Shown here: positions 13,596-25,799 of the stretch, piece by piece
Numbering within the stretch: position 1 is the first letter of the stretch
Layout of the letters: each line of letters opens with the position of its first letter
Origin: Phlebiopsis flavidoalba
Lineage: Eukaryota; Basidiomycota; Agaricomycetes; Polyporales; Phanerochaetaceae
Direction: 5' to 3'
DNA: 64,000 nt
NCBI GenBank assembly: GCA_035772785.1
Contig: JAOCPU010000010.1
Location: 558,001-622,000, forward strand
The notes under the pieces: model-generated
The model's input: the letters and a program-made list of their open reading frames with translations, nothing else
What the model was told of the DNA's origin: nothing
Databases searched by the model: none
Program-made: the position numbers and the translations under genes

Positions 13596-15328
13596 ATGAC
13601 CTGCCTTTACTTTTCTTCACCGAATTTCGACATTTATCCCGCGTATCTGAACGAGATTCTGCATCGTCGGTACAAGGTTCTTCGAGCAGAACGTAGGCGA
13701 CGGCGCCCATTCCTCCGCGTGGTTGGTGGAGGATCTAAAATTCAATGAGAATGGCAACGGAAATAGGAAAATGACACAAAGGTACCTGGTAACGTTTAGA
13801 TGTCTCGATAATCGAAATTTGCTAATGAAGCTTCCTGCAAAGACATGAAAGCAAATACGCAGTATCGAAAATCCTCACAGCCGACATGACGAGCAGAAGC
13901 ATGCTGCTGGTCTCCTGGGGTTGAGTCGTGAAAGATATTTTATGGAACGAATCCAATTACAAGATGAAGACACGCAAGGTCTACCCGTACTTCGCGATTG
14001 GTTCGATGTGTCAACGGCCCGTATGGCACTCATATTTGTCTTGTCATGGATGTATATGGTGGCACGCCTCGTCGACTTTCGAAAGGCTGCTCCCGGTAAA
14101 GCATTATCCGTGCACCTGGTCAAGAATATCATGGCTCAGCTTGTGCACGCTGTCGCGCAGATGCATAAGCTAGGAATTATTCATACAGGTACGCGAGGAT
14201 GTATCCCGTCACCCAAATATAATGCGACGGGAAGACACGAGGATCAGGAGGGACTAATACTCATCATATGTGCCAATTTAGATATCAAACCAGGAAACAT
14301 TCTCGTGAATTCTGTTAAATGTGAACGGGATGTTGAAGACTATCTTGAGAAAAACCGCCAAAATACCGATGGCTACTTCCAGCTCCCTCTTCGAGAAAAT
14401 GAGGAGCTGCCTGATCTCTCCTCGCGTCGCTGTCATTAGAAGGGTCCAACGAGCACAAGACCTTTGTGGAACGTCTCCACCTTGCCACACAGCCATTGCC
14501 CGTTTCCTTTGTCTTGGAAATTGCTCCCCAGAGGAGGCGGAGCTCATCACTCTGACCCTCATCGCGATCTCGGAAAAGGTATGAAATTGTTTAAACAAAT
14601 CATGAGCTCTTCGCTCATACTTTTGTAAACAGCACAAGCTGCGGGGCGAACAACCGACTGTCGAAAACTTCGCTCCACCGTTTTAACGTTCGCCCGAAGA
14701 GAGTTTTTGGCGTTGTTATTTTCGGGCCAAAGATAGACATATGGTGCTATCGGCTGCCTCGGTACGGTCGTCAGACCACTCAACTTTCATGGCACTTCAC
14801 TCCACAAGCTCATGTTTTTCAGCTACAGGCTTTTTGAGGGTTTCTTACGTGGTCGGTGGCTCTTCCACCCCCGAAGAAGGGGAAACTTGGTCGCGAAGAC
14901 GATGACCATTTATCGCTAAAAATGCTTGAACTTATACGACAGGACGAGACGTTCAACGAGACAATGCTCTAATTTTTCAGTCCCTGCTGCAAAGAAGATT
15001 TCTTCGACGATGACTGTGCGTATCCATCCCTGCCGGCATTCATCATTCATCTGCTCTGCATGTATCAGCAAAGCAATCCACACTGTCCATACTTTGCTTA
15101 TACATCCATCCACTTACACTGCGATCTTCACGTAGGCTGACTAACCTCCGCCCTCACAGCAAATGAACTCAGGAATATCCGAGATCTCCCGTCATTCCAC
15201 TGCCCATAGAACAGGCCATTTCCGTATACAAGCGTGTTCCGGACAGCGATGTCGGCTCCGCTGCCGAGTTCATCAGAGCTTGTCTGCGGCTCGATCCGCT
15301 TCAACGTCCTAGTGCCCAAGAACATTGA
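13596..15328 (+). CDS. SRPK-like serine/threonine protein kinase
   Basis: A protein kinase of the SR-protein-kinase type. Seen in order: 'YPAYLNEILHRRYKVLR' (about 13637-13687); a glycine-rich loop read as GDGAHSSAWLVEDL (about 13695-13735); the beta-3 segment 'YAVSKILTADMT' with the likely ATP-binding Lys (about 13858); 'NIMAQLVHAVAQMHKLGIIH' up to an intron at 14189-14281 (GT-AG); then the catalytic loop 'TDIKPGNILV', with Gly where SRPKs usually have Glu. Further on, 'AKIDIW' (about 14730) fits the kinase F-helix. The C-lobe ends 'SAAEFIRACLRLDPLQRPSA', stop about 15326-15328. The frame changes several times, for example an extra C before LVDFRK. The DFG segment was not resolved. Confidence 0.65.
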
Positions 15329-15558
15329 GAGACACCCAGGGTTGGGATGATTGCAGGCATCTTGTAGACGTCAGCCTTAGCAGCCGGATGCATGTAGTTC
15401 TGAACTTCGTTCGTTGGGCGTTATGCGCACTAGGGGGGTAGTTGAGGCTCGATTCATGTATCTAATTTCCACTCCTCTACGCCATCATACTCTCCGCGTG
15501 AAGAAATTGTGAGGAAGGTTTAATGAGAGCTAGGATGGCAGTGTACTATGAATGTTTA

Positions 15559-17643
15559 TCAAAAGAAGTTTTCACTGCCTTCCATGCATGACCCTTTCAT
15601 GGGACCATTCCACTCACAGGGAGTGACATTATCGCACTGCGTAGCTTCCCGTGCCGCCCGAAGAGCCTTCTCGAATCCTCTCAAAAGCTCCTCCTGGCTC
15701 TCCATCCCGACGCTGACGCGCACGAGGCCCGCCTCGACACCGTACCAGCGACCCAGTCAAGCTCCAGGTTAGTGCGCGAGAATAGTGTATGGACCACTTG
15801 CTGAGAGTGAAAATTTGTGCCGAGGCTAGGGCCCCCTTGAGCACGGCAGGGCATCGAAAGAACGCCTTTGATGCGCGCATGTCGGGGAAAATGACCGAGA
15901 ACAATCCACCAAAGCCACCGCCGGGTACGCAGCAGTGCTGTGTAGTGGTTCGTGGTAGTGTACTTGGGATAGAAGACGGTCGTTGTGACAATGTCCCGGC
16001 TGGGATCGTAGGAATTCACAAACGGCTTCGGTATTAGCATCAATGACTTGTGTGCGCCGGCGAAAATCGCGGGAATTACGTTCCATGTAGATCGCATCCT
16101 CACCGAAATACGCATCTTCGTAGTTCTCCGCGAGGTAAGTTCTCAGAGTAGAGTAATACCTGCTCTTCGGGTTGAGTACCAGGCTGGAGATATGGATGTG
16201 AGTAAAGATTCAGTTTCGGCATAAGTTTGAACGCACCTTCCGCCCATAACATTCGCATCTCCGCTGAAGACTTTCGCGACAGACTGCTGACCACGACATC
16301 GGCATAGGGTAAAACCTCCACATTGGCAAAATTTCCGAGCGTTTCGTCGACCACAAGCAGAAAAATTATACTTGTCCGCAAGCGCACGCAGGCGCGGTAG
16401 GTCTCCGCAGCGCAGCAAGGGGTTCGAAGGGAATTCCGTAAACAAGGCTAGTGCAGACGGGGCATCGGGATTCTGCTCTCGTTCGCGTTCGAGTAGCGTC
16501 TCGAGGTCGTCCACGTCCTTGTCAAGGCCGTGACCGTAAAGAAGTGGCAGCCCGGGCCCCACTTCTCGAGAATCTTGAGGGTGTCGGTGTATGGGAATCT
16601 TCGCCAGTTCGAATCAGGATGTGCAGTGAAAGAAGCACTAACAAAGCTTACCCAAAGCATATGCTCTTTGCCAATGGCATCGTACCCAGAGCCAGTCTGA
16701 TGTGCGCTCCAGATTGCGGACATGCCCTTGGTGGGATAGAGGAAGACATCCTCTTCGCTAACCTCCTTGACACCTCTGGTACTCGGACCCACGGCGGTGT
16801 CGTGCTCACCAGCCTGAGACCAGTCGTTGGGTGTGTCGTGTACGAGTACGCCTGCGATACGGCGCCGCATGGCCCCGCTTGGCAGAGTCCGCTGCTTTGA
16901 CCGGAAGGTTGCGTCCGTAACGCTCTTCGAGATACGTGACATGATCCGCGCTCAGCTCCTCGGAGATTTCACTCCCAGATGGCAGTGCGGGTGATGAAGT
17001 GCTGGGCTTCTTGGCATAGTGGCGATTGCTGCCATTACGCTTCGTCATACGAGGAGGAGGGATTGTGGGAGAACTTGGTTTCGAGTCATCCAACATGGAG
17101 AGACAGTGCTCTGCGAGACGACTAGAGATTCCAAGGCCGGTGTGTTGCCAGAACTGTTTGGCAAGTGGGAAGGCATCGGCAGGGAAGAGTACGATGTGGA
17201 GTTCTACGCTGCTAGCTGTTGAAGCTGAAGCGTCCTCCGGAGAGATGAAGAACTGCACAAGACGCACAGGTACTTCAGAGCCTTGTTGAGAGGCTCTGTC
17301 TATCATGAATGCGCGACATTTGTCGGCGCTCTTTCGGGAGGAAAACAGCATAGCTTGTTCCCCATTTGTGCTGAATTTCTGCTCGCAGATGTGAGCAAGC
17401 TACCGTAAATTAGTAAGTATATGCCGCTGCGAGGTGTGATAGTCTTCACACCTTTCGGATACTCAGATGGATGAAGAATCGAGGGTATCCCGAGACCATA
17501 GCATCGACTACCCGTTTATCCCCTTCTTCATATCCGACATTGTCCTCCCATGTCGGGAGAGAGACCGAAATAGCGTGAGCAGTAAGCGCAGGTACTGCTG
17601 CACCGAGCGCAATCTGCTCTTGGGCAGTCATCGTTGCGCTCAT
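15559..17643 (-). CDS. STR2: Cystathionine gamma-synthase (PLP-dependent, fungal STR2 type)
   Basis: A PLP enzyme of the Cys/Met metabolism family, predicted to make cystathionine from cysteine and an O-acylhomoserine. The start ATG at 17643 is followed by '[20 protein letters not shown]' and '[17 protein letters not shown]', the N-terminal extension typical of fungal STR2. Further exons give '[17 protein letters not shown]', '[20 protein letters not shown]' and '[20 protein letters not shown]'. The PLP-lysine site reads [16 protein letters not shown] after removing a 2-nt duplication. '[20 protein letters not shown]' and 'TNHYTAL' follow, with C-terminus near '[10 protein letters not shown]' and a stop at 15559-15561. 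Several small indels break the frame. Divergent neighbour: NMD3. The family call is confident; the last exon is approximate. Confidence 0.85.
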
Positions 17644-17921
17644 AGGGGTCTGCTTGTATCAACGCTACGCAGTATGTGCTCGTGGGTTAACGTGGGTGTA
17701 ATGAACAACGTTGACCGATGGGAAGAGATGGAAGAGACATCACGCAATTGCCTGAGTCTGACTCGAGAATTACATTACCTGAAATGGGAATTAGTAGATA
17801 AGTAATGCCATCAAGTGGCAGTTTAGATAAGATAACAAGACCCTTGGTGAGCAGATTATGAGAAGACGGCGCCTGCAATCTTTCCTCTCTACCTTCCCTT
17901 CACCTCCTCCTCGATTCCATC
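17644..17921. promoter_or_regulatory. Shared divergent promoter region of STR2 and NMD3
   Basis: About 0.3 kb separates the two start codons, so both promoters must lie here or overlap. A TGACTC core (about 17758-17763), the Gcn4/Cpc1-type sequence, is present; this would fit a sulfur amino-acid gene but could be chance. A pyrimidine-rich tract (17881-17920) lies just upstream of NMD3. Confidence 0.35.
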
Positions 17922-17974
17922 GTAAGTCAGCTACCTCGAGAACTCAATGGCAAGCTTAACGAGTTACTCTGTAG
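17922..17974 (+). other. Probable 5' UTR intron of NMD3
   Basis: GTAAGT donor at 17922, CTTAAC branch-like site at about 17955 and GTAG acceptor ending 17974, three bases before the ATG. The 53-nt length matches the other introns of this gene (46 and 49 nt). Confidence 0.5.
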
Positions 17975-17977
17975 ATC

Positions 17978-19734
17978 ATGGAGTTTGTACCTGGTCCTGC
18001 GATTCACAGAGTGCTTTGCGCAGACTGCGGCACTCCCATAACACCGAACTCTGCAAATCTTTGCGTAGCGTGCTTGCGGAATACAGTAGATATCACGGAG
18101 GGGATACCAAAACAAGGTATTTATCTGTGTCTTTTTAGATATTCTCTGCTCACTCCTACTAGCATCCGTCTCTTTCTGTCGGAATTGTGAACGTTTCCTC
18201 TCGCCTCCCGCAAGCTGGGCTATCGCGCGGCCCGAGTCGCAAGAGCTCCTGGCGATATGTCTGAAGAAGCTCAAAGGCTTGAACAAAGTTCGCTTAACGG
18301 ATGCCCACTTCATCTGGACAGAGCCCCACTCAAAACGTCTCCGTGTATCCCTCACCATCCAAAAAGAAGTTCTTACTGCGACAATCCTAGAGCAAGTTTT
18401 CGAGATCGAGTACCTCGTCCAGCATGGCCAATGTCCGGATTGCGCTAAACTCGCGGCGAAGAACACATGGAAAGCACTTGTGCAGGTCCGGCAAAAAGTC
18501 CCGCACAAGCGTACGTTTTTGTACCTCGAGCAGCTGATCTTGAAGCACGGCGCGCAAAAAGATACTATATCGATCAAGGAAGTACGGGATGGCCTGGACT
18601 TCTTCTATAGCTCGCGAAGTCATGCGCTGAAGATGGTAGACTTTTTGGCCAGCGTAGTACCAATACGGTGAGTAGACTTATCCCTCTCAGTCTGCGTTTG
18701 ACTTATGCGAAAATAGGTCGAAAGCTTCAGAACAGCTTTTGTCATCAGACACGCATTCAAATACCGCCAATTTCAAGTACACCTATTCCATCGAGATCAT
18801 TCCAGTATGTAAAGACGATCTCGTCTGCATACCGCCCAAGCTGGCCAAGCAGATGGCGAACATCAATCCCTTGACCATGTGCTCACGGGTCGGCAACTCG
18901 ATCCATCTCGTAGACCCGTCTACACTTCAGTCGTGCGAAATAACCTCACCGATATACTGGCGTACACCATTTGAATCGCTTGCGACGGTCACCGACCTCA
19001 TTGAATTTACGGTCCTCGACATCGAGCCTTCCGGTGCATCAAGGGGCAAGTGGGTCGCTGCGGACGCCCAAGTCGCCCTCTCTGGCGCTTTCAAGTCATC
19101 CGCTCTCGGTGAGGACGACGGAATGATGGATTATGAATCTTCATCCCTCGCGAAACCAGATATTCCACACCCGCACCCACCTCGGCGCCATCCTTCAGCC
19201 CGGAGACACTGCGATGGGCTACTTCCTGAGCAACACGAACTTCAACTCGGACGACTTCGCCGCCCTGCCGTCGCATCGGGTGCCGGACGTGATGCTCGTG
19301 AAGAAATCGTACCCGAACAGGCGGAAGAAGAACAAGACGCGCGCATGGAAGCTGCGCAGTATCGCGAAGGAGGAGGGCGAGGAGGGCGAGGACCGGCGGC
19401 GGGCGCGGGTGTCGTGGGTCGCATGGGTGGCCGCGACCAGAAGAAGGTCGAGGAGGACTACGAGCTCTTCCTCCGGGAGCTCGAGGAGGACGAGGAGATG
19501 CGTGGCGCGGTCAACCTCTATCGCGCCAAGAGCGACAAGCCCGGTGCGGGCTCGGGTCTTGCAGGCGGCAAGACGAGGAAGAAGGCGCAGTTCGATATGG
19601 ATGTCGACGAGACACCGACTGCACCTGCGCCTGCGATACCAGAGGAGGAGGACGAGGCGGACTTCCCGGATGTCAAGCTGGACGAGCTGTTGGAGGACTT
19701 CGACGAGATGACGCTAGAGGAGCCCGAAGCTTAG
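17978..19734 (+). CDS. NMD3: 60S ribosomal export protein NMD3
   Basis: The adaptor that carries pre-60S ribosomal subunits out of the nucleus through Crm1. The N-terminus has the zinc-binding pattern: 'RVLCADCGTPITPNSANLCV' and 'ACLRNTVDITEGIPKQ', then after intron 1 (18117-18162) 'SVSFCRNCERFLSPP'. 'FIWTEPHSKRLRVSLTIQKE' and 'TWKALVQVRQKVPHKRTF' follow. Intron 2 (18668-18716) precedes 'LVCIPPKLAKQMANI'. The C-terminus has 'HTRTHLGAILQPGDTAMGYF', 'RVPDVMLVKKSYPNRRKKNK' and an acidic tail rich in Leu/Asp/Glu ending at TAG 19732-19734. Most of the gene reads cleanly, but the frame slips by one near 19130-19150 and back near 19400. As NMD3 is essential in yeast, these two slips are probably sequence errors. 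Length, about 530 aa, matches the family. Confidence 0.93.
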
Positions 19735-20001
19735 TTGTGTACATCCTACGTTTCTTGGTGTATCCGCGCATTCCAGATGTATCAATTAGCAGCTTTGTAT
19801 CATGCTGTGCTTAGGTCGGCTCAAACGGCGCAGGTTCACCGAAACAAATACTGTGGACCTGTGGAATATCATGACCGTCAGCGTCGTGGCGCACAGCTTG
19901 GCAGGCCTGGCCACTGCCGATTTGCTGCCACCTGCAGTAGAATCTGCTTGGAATACACGCGTTTTATAGTCGAAAGTACTATGGTACGAAGACGAGCGAT
20001 T

Positions 20002-21836
20002 TCACAACGTTTGAAGACGAGAATGTAATACGATGGGCATATAAAGAGGTAAACTAAACTCATTTGCTGACCCGAGGCTGACCAGTCCCTGGCCGGCGTA
20101 GTAATCAGCGCTTCGGAGCAAACTGCCAGAACTTGTCAACCAAGAGTCAGCATCAATCAGTGTATGAGATGCAAAGATCAAACTTACACGTCTTGTGGGC
20201 ATAGAGAACACATACGGGACTAGGAAGCTCTTGACGAACCCAGGCGCGGGAGGGAATTGAGAATAGCTCGGCGTCACAAGGACCGTATAGCTCAGGAAGG
20301 TAGTGGGAGGCTAAATAGGGCCACAATGGTTGGGTGAGTAAGTCACATCAAGAAAAACGCATGCTTTCACTGACCATGTTGATCATATGTTTGTTGGATG
20401 TGTCAGAGATTTTTGACCTCTGCCTCCGTCAACCCAGAGGCACGTATTTTTCTCGGGTTCAATGTACCCGATTTCTTGCGTCAGCTAGGAGCACGTAAAT
20501 ATTGCGACTAAAATGAAGCAAGAAAATTACACATACATGTGTCGCCAAAGGCTCTGCGAAGGCGTCGATGAGAGAGCGGAGTTTGTTCCCGTCGTAGGCA
20601 ACCTGCGTTGTGCGACGGAGCTGTCTTCCCAAATCCATATTTCGCGCCAGAAGGCAGCGTCGACACCAAGTATTCTTCGAGGGCAACGGTACCGTCGTGG
20701 AAAGTTTCATGCTCTTTCACGATGAAAGACGTGGTCAAACTTTGGGGCAAACATTGGATAGTACAGTGTTTCCTCCCATCTGCACGAACTCTGGTTTAGA
20801 AACTCTGCAGCAAAATAATAAGGAAAAGCCGGCGCACTCATGGGTGATGGTCTACAAGGTCGCACACCAAAGCAGAGCGTACCCGATGAAATCTTGCTCT
20901 TTACCCTTCGGCACAGTAGTCGCGGGTCTGAGTCTTATAGTTAGCGTAAAGAAGCGTATGGAGCTCTAGATGACTTACATCATACACACTGAGCAGGGCC
21001 CGTTCAGGAGACACGCATGTGCCCACCGCACCCACCGTTTTCCCAGTGCTGGGCTTTGTAGATATCTTTCGGCACAGCACCTGCTGCAGGGCCTTTGAAG
21101 GCATCGAGGGCTTTGCGCAAAGCGTCCTGGTCGACATGAATGTGTGAAAAACGGTGATTGCTGTTTGTTGCTCAGCTGCAAAGTGGTTGAGGTTAAGAGC
21201 ACGAAGAGGTGAGAACGCAAGATGAGGACAGCAGTGGGTGATTTTGCTAACCTGGGTATCATCACCACCGAATAGGGGATAGCTGTCATCAGGAATGCCT
21301 CCGTCTTCTCTGTTATGAAACACGCAGAGCTTTGGGAGAATATCACTGACAAGGCACGGGACCGAATAGCTGAAAATGATGACGGCTCTTCGCAATAAAA
21401 AAGAAGAGGTCCATTTCAGAGCTCGTGAGAGCGGAACAGTCACCGGCCACCCCTGACCCAAAGCATCGATCCTGCCGCCATGATGATCTTCCCTGCGTAC
21501 GGCTCTGGATGGTGGAAAGATGCCCCGAATGTGGTCTGTGCATGTGGTAGCGCTGGCGGTAACGTCAAAAGGTATCCGGGGTCCAGCTTCGTCGCGTCGA
21601 GAGGGCAGGGACGAGACGAGCGGCGGTACGCACTGCACTGTGTAGGTTGGGGAGACGCCCGTAGGGGCGGTGTACGCAGCACGAGTGAGCCGCCGGGTGG
21701 GCGGGACAAACTCGTGCGACGATTCGTGCAGCAGCGTACGCGCCGGCTCGGCCCCAGCCGCGCGGAACGTGTAGTAGATCGCATACGGTAGACTGAAAAT
21801 ACATATACAGCGGGCGGGTGCTACGGGACAATGCAA
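20002..21836 (-). CDS. Unrecognised multi-exon gene
   Basis: I could not assign a family. Coherent pieces on the - strand, from 5' to 3': 'YLLTLPPALPHAQTTFGASF' and 'PYAGKIIMAAGSMLWVRG' (about 21600-21440); 'REDGGIPDDSYPLFGGDDTQ' (about 21310-21250); 'DQDALRKALDAFKGPAAGAV' (about 21135-21075); 'HETFHDGTVALEEYLVSTLP' (about 20710-20650); and 'PSYSQFPPAPGFVKSFLVPY' (about 20270-20210). Stretches that look like 50-60 nt introns separate them. The start near 21836 and the end are uncertain, and the pieces may belong to more than one gene. Confidence 0.3.
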
Positions 21837-23113
21837 CGGGCGACGAAATAAAGGGCGCGGCGGGTGGGCGGAAAATCAGACGTCGGGGGGCACGCTGTTG
21901 ATGGCTTCAAAACGCGTCGGGGGCGGTGCTGAGCGACGACGGGGTCGTGGGAGAGCGAAGCAGAAAACTTCGCCCTCTCTCAAGCGCTCGGCTGGACGCT
22001 AGGTGCGGGGCCTCACGTGCTCGGCACGCCCTGACGCTCACGGCCTAGAACATATATTATCAAGCGAGTCTAAAACTAGAACTTAAGTGTTGAATTATAC
22101 CCTTATCGACAATCACGCCACCGCAAGAAAGGCATGATAACTCTCCAAACCCCAACCTGTTTGTCAGCGATCGTACCACAGTCCAGAAATCTATTCAGGC
22201 ATTTAGACACCAACTTCGAAGCGTTCTGCAGCACTAACCTCAGAGCCTATCCAACAGATTTGCTCTCACACGCACGCTATATGCCTAGTTCCGCCCCAAG
22301 TTCAGTCGAACTTTATTATTCCGGCCAGACGGCACCTGGGTCTGGAGAGAATTCTCGTTTTGGTCAGGAGCAGGTGCCCAGTACGTAATTTTTGCCCTAG
22401 ACAGGGCGCGGAAGGGATTCTTGTTGCCCTCGTACTCACTCGATGTCGATTTAGAACAGTCAACTCAGCCTTGGCTTGAGAAACAACGGAATCGCGGCCT
22501 TCCCGACGCTCACGATCGCGGTAACATTCCGTAACGATGGACCAATGAGTCCCTCCTGTATTTACGCTGGTAAGTCATTTGGCTTTAAACGACATGAACC
22601 AGCTAATAATAAGATTCAACTTAACAAGCCTAGTTCCCACACCTTGATCTGCCGTGCTCATGTATCAGGGATTAAGCAATCCTGCGAAGAAAGGAACTAT
22701 GTGACAGAGTTATGGCTGTTTAGACAGCCGCCTCAGCGAATTCTGTAAGAAGATGATATGGCTTGTACTCGAAATGCGGCGCAAGTTCGACAACACGGCG
22801 TTTTGACAGCATTCTCTGCATAAGGAGCCGCACATCCACAGTACGGGAAGACTTTCATCATACTCGGGCTCTTGCTGACATGGAGGCTGTAGCCAACCAG
22901 AATCCATCTGCTCACGAGATGTGCTATCAATTCCGGGGCGAGGCACCAACGATGGGACATGTCAAGCTCATTGATCGTGAACATTAAGGCTCAGGCGCAA
23001 AAGACATAGTTTGAATAGCGCTCAGCCTCAGAGACTCCCTTATGAAACGGAACTGAGCAGTAGTCAATGTCCTCAGGCTTTCCCAGCTGCCTTTCCGTCT
23101 ACCCTTCTGACTA
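21837..23113. other. Mostly non-coding; possible unrecognised + strand fragments
   Basis: The first 200 bases are GC-rich and resemble a promoter for the - strand gene at 20.0-21.8 kb. Short coherent + strand readings ('ELYYSGQTAPGSGENSRFGQ' near 22310, 'SYSLDVDLEQSTQPWLEKQR' near 22440) suggest an undefined gene, but no domain is recognised. Confidence 0.3.
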
Positions 23114-24416
23114 ATGGCGTCGAACCTCACCGGGCCCGGCTCTGGCCTTCCACTCGACCCTGCTGCTGCAGCGGCAGCTCAGCATGAAATGGCTGTCGCG
23201 CAAAAGCAGGGCCAAGCCATCGTCATTTGGACAGTCGGAAAATGTGCGAATTTCCCCGCTCATGTAGATGCATTGTCTAATCGCGCGGTCATAGGTTCTG
23301 TATCATGGGCTGGGAGTGGCTCGCCTGCTTGCCAAAGGAAATCAGGCGTATCTGGAGGCGCAAGTTTACGGTGAGGACTTCTCTCCGTGACACTTCTCTC
23401 TACTACAGCAGACACTAAGCACATTATACAGTACATATCATACTTATACCTCGCCAATCGCTACTACGGGCTGGTACAATTCGCATTCGTCATCCCTCTA
23501 TTGACGGACGCGTTGTCGCCTTCCCAATGCCTCAAGTTGTTCCGATGGCAGCCAGTTGGCGCTATGCTCACCACCCTGATGTGTCAATTTATTCTGGGTG
23601 TCGCGCGAGTATTCGTCGTAAGTTACTGTGTACTACGCTATCTCAGGCATGAACTCATCACTATCACTGATAGCTATATAGCTACTCCTACGCCGTTCTG
23701 GCGGTGTTGGGGATCATATGGACCGCGGAGTTCGGCTTCATGGCCTTCACAATGACTGAGGTATTTCCCGCACCGTCACCCGCCCCAGGAGTCCCTGTGC
23801 CCTGTGTCGCAATTGGCCCTGAGTCTACTTTGATCGCATTTTGGGTATGGAACTGTCAGTTATCTTTGTTTCTTTTCAGTGCTCATCGAGTCTGTAGGCT
23901 CTCCCACTTGCCTACGACACTATAACCTTCCTTTTGACGGGCTACATGTCGTATGCGCTCTGGTGCAGGGAAGTCAGGACCCCAATCCTGACCATACTTT
24001 TCCGAGACGGACTCATCTACTTCACACCGCCATTTTCGTGTCAGTCGTGCATTTTTACTCCGCGTATCCACACTAAAGATCCGTTCCCTCGCAGCATGAA
24101 CGTGCTCAACGTGATCCTGTTCACCACCATGCCCCCGACGCTACAGGCGATCAACCTGCCTGCCACAGCTATGCTCGGTATTGTCATGTCCTCACGACTC
24201 GTTCTCAACATTCGCAACCCGAGCCGCGGGGAAGAGGACAACGGTATCTCGGTTATGAAGACCACGCAGTTCAACACAGGCATACCAGTCGGCTACTCGG
24301 ATGGCACGTCCACGACGATGGCGTCGTACCAAGTGCACGATCTCTCCGTTACGGATGTGGAGCGCGGCATCGAATCTACGGACAAGGTGCCGATGTCTGA
24401 CGTGATGAAGAAGTAA
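23114..24416 (+). CDS. DUF6533-type multi-pass membrane protein
   Basis: An Agaricomycete family of seven-helix-like membrane proteins of unknown function. The ATG at 23114 begins 'MASNLTGPGSGLPLDPAA'. The diagnostic DUF6533 segment reads GWEWLACLPKEIRRIWRRKF and is interrupted by an intron at 23371-23431 (GTGAGG...ACAG). It continues in 'YISYLYLANRYYGLVQFAF' and 'LFRWQPVGAMLTTLMCQFIL', followed by hydrophobic segments near 'YSYAVLAVLGIIWTAEFGF', 'LAYDTITFLLTGYMSYALW' and 'NVILFTTMPPTLQAINLPAT'. The C-terminal tail is hydrophilic and ends at TAA 24414-24416. Frame slips occur around 23290, 23610 and 23890. The function is unknown; a receptor or sensor role would be speculation. Confidence 0.75.
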
Positions 24417-25799
24417 TTTCCCCCTGTGTTATGCGTAGGAAATATCTGTCAAGCTATGAATTCCACTGAGAAGTAACGGCTCGGATATGTATTATTTATG
24501 AATCATCGTTGTACTCAGCCTCGGGATTTTTGCGACATTGTCCGACCTCAAGCGGCATCGGAGTGTATACATGGGAAATGTCGTCTACTCTAGCTGCCGT
24601 AAATCAGCACAGCACACGAATGCATGTCGGTCGCTCTTGCAAGGTTCGATGCCGGAACTTGGTCCTTGATCCTGAGGAGATACGTGGAATCCTCTGTTAT
24701 GGGTGCGTGATTTATAATCAGTTTGAATGCTACTATCATCATCTGAGGCGATCTGTCATGAAGATCGCCGAAGTCTAGTCTGAGCTATGCGATATGAGGT
24801 TTTCGGGGTCCTATGATTCAAAACCGGGAGTCCGAGCCATCAATGTATCATTGAGTCGGGCTAACCGTGACCTTGGTGAGTCGCACGATCCTAGTCATTC
24901 CCGTTCCGCGAGGCTGATACAGCGGTCAGAGAGTCGATTTCGGAGGTTGGAAGATGATAAATGACAGAAATGTGCGTGCTGCACGCTAATGACACATCCA
25001 TACGACAGAACCGCCGCTACCGCGTTGCAACGACTCGCAAATGACTCTAGTCCCACCGCGATTCAAGCCATTGCTTCTCCATGGTGTGGGGTAGCACTGG
25101 CAATGGATCATCTCGACAGATCAAGTCCAAATTCCCACCAACAACTTGTCCAACAACTTTCATAGCGGCGATCTTCTGATTTTATTCGAGTCAAAGACAT
25201 GTCCATACAGTCAGTCATACAACTAGTGATATGAGGCGTGTCTTCATCTGTCATTGATTATAGGGGAACATGTCACGCGACTATGCTACAGGAATTTGAA
25301 ACAGGCACACAGACTCGGAGAGCTTTGGTACAATCAGCTCATCATCTTCCTGTGCTGAGAAAGCTCTGGAGGTTTGCGAACCATCATGGGTACTGACTCG
25401 TATCTGTCACGCAGGCTTTGCATGCAGCTCGTGATTATGCTCCATACATCATGCAGAATGGGTCCCAGTTCGACACGATGCTTGCTCACACGCATGCTGA
25501 CCACCTTCTCGGTTTCGATGCAGCTGCTGGCAGTACGCCGTCTAGACTGCGCTTACTCCGCGGTGCGCGGCGGATATAGTAGATGAAGACAAGACATAGC
25601 GAGGAGACCGGCTTCCGAATCGGAAGAATGTTAGACAACGTTAGTGCCCTGTCTTAATCCCTGCAACCATTCAGGTACCAGTCCTCAATTTTGCGGCATT
25701 AGTTTTGGACGATTACCAGCCTGAATCAGGTATATGAGCCCAACAGATATCACTGCTGCCCATATTTTCGTCACTCACTCACTCTGGTTTGCCTCTGAA
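24417..25799. other. Gene-poor stretch with a possible metallo-hydrolase fragment
   Basis: No complete gene is seen. A short + strand reading near 25440-25500 contains HTHADH followed by LLGFD, the shape of a metallo-beta-lactamase-fold metal motif, but flanking exons could not be placed. Confidence 0.35.

Noticed and set aside
24590..24680. Possible tRNA (GGTTCGATGCC resembles a B box)
   Set aside because: The bases around the putative T loop do not form a stem, and no matching acceptor stem or anticodon arm was found.
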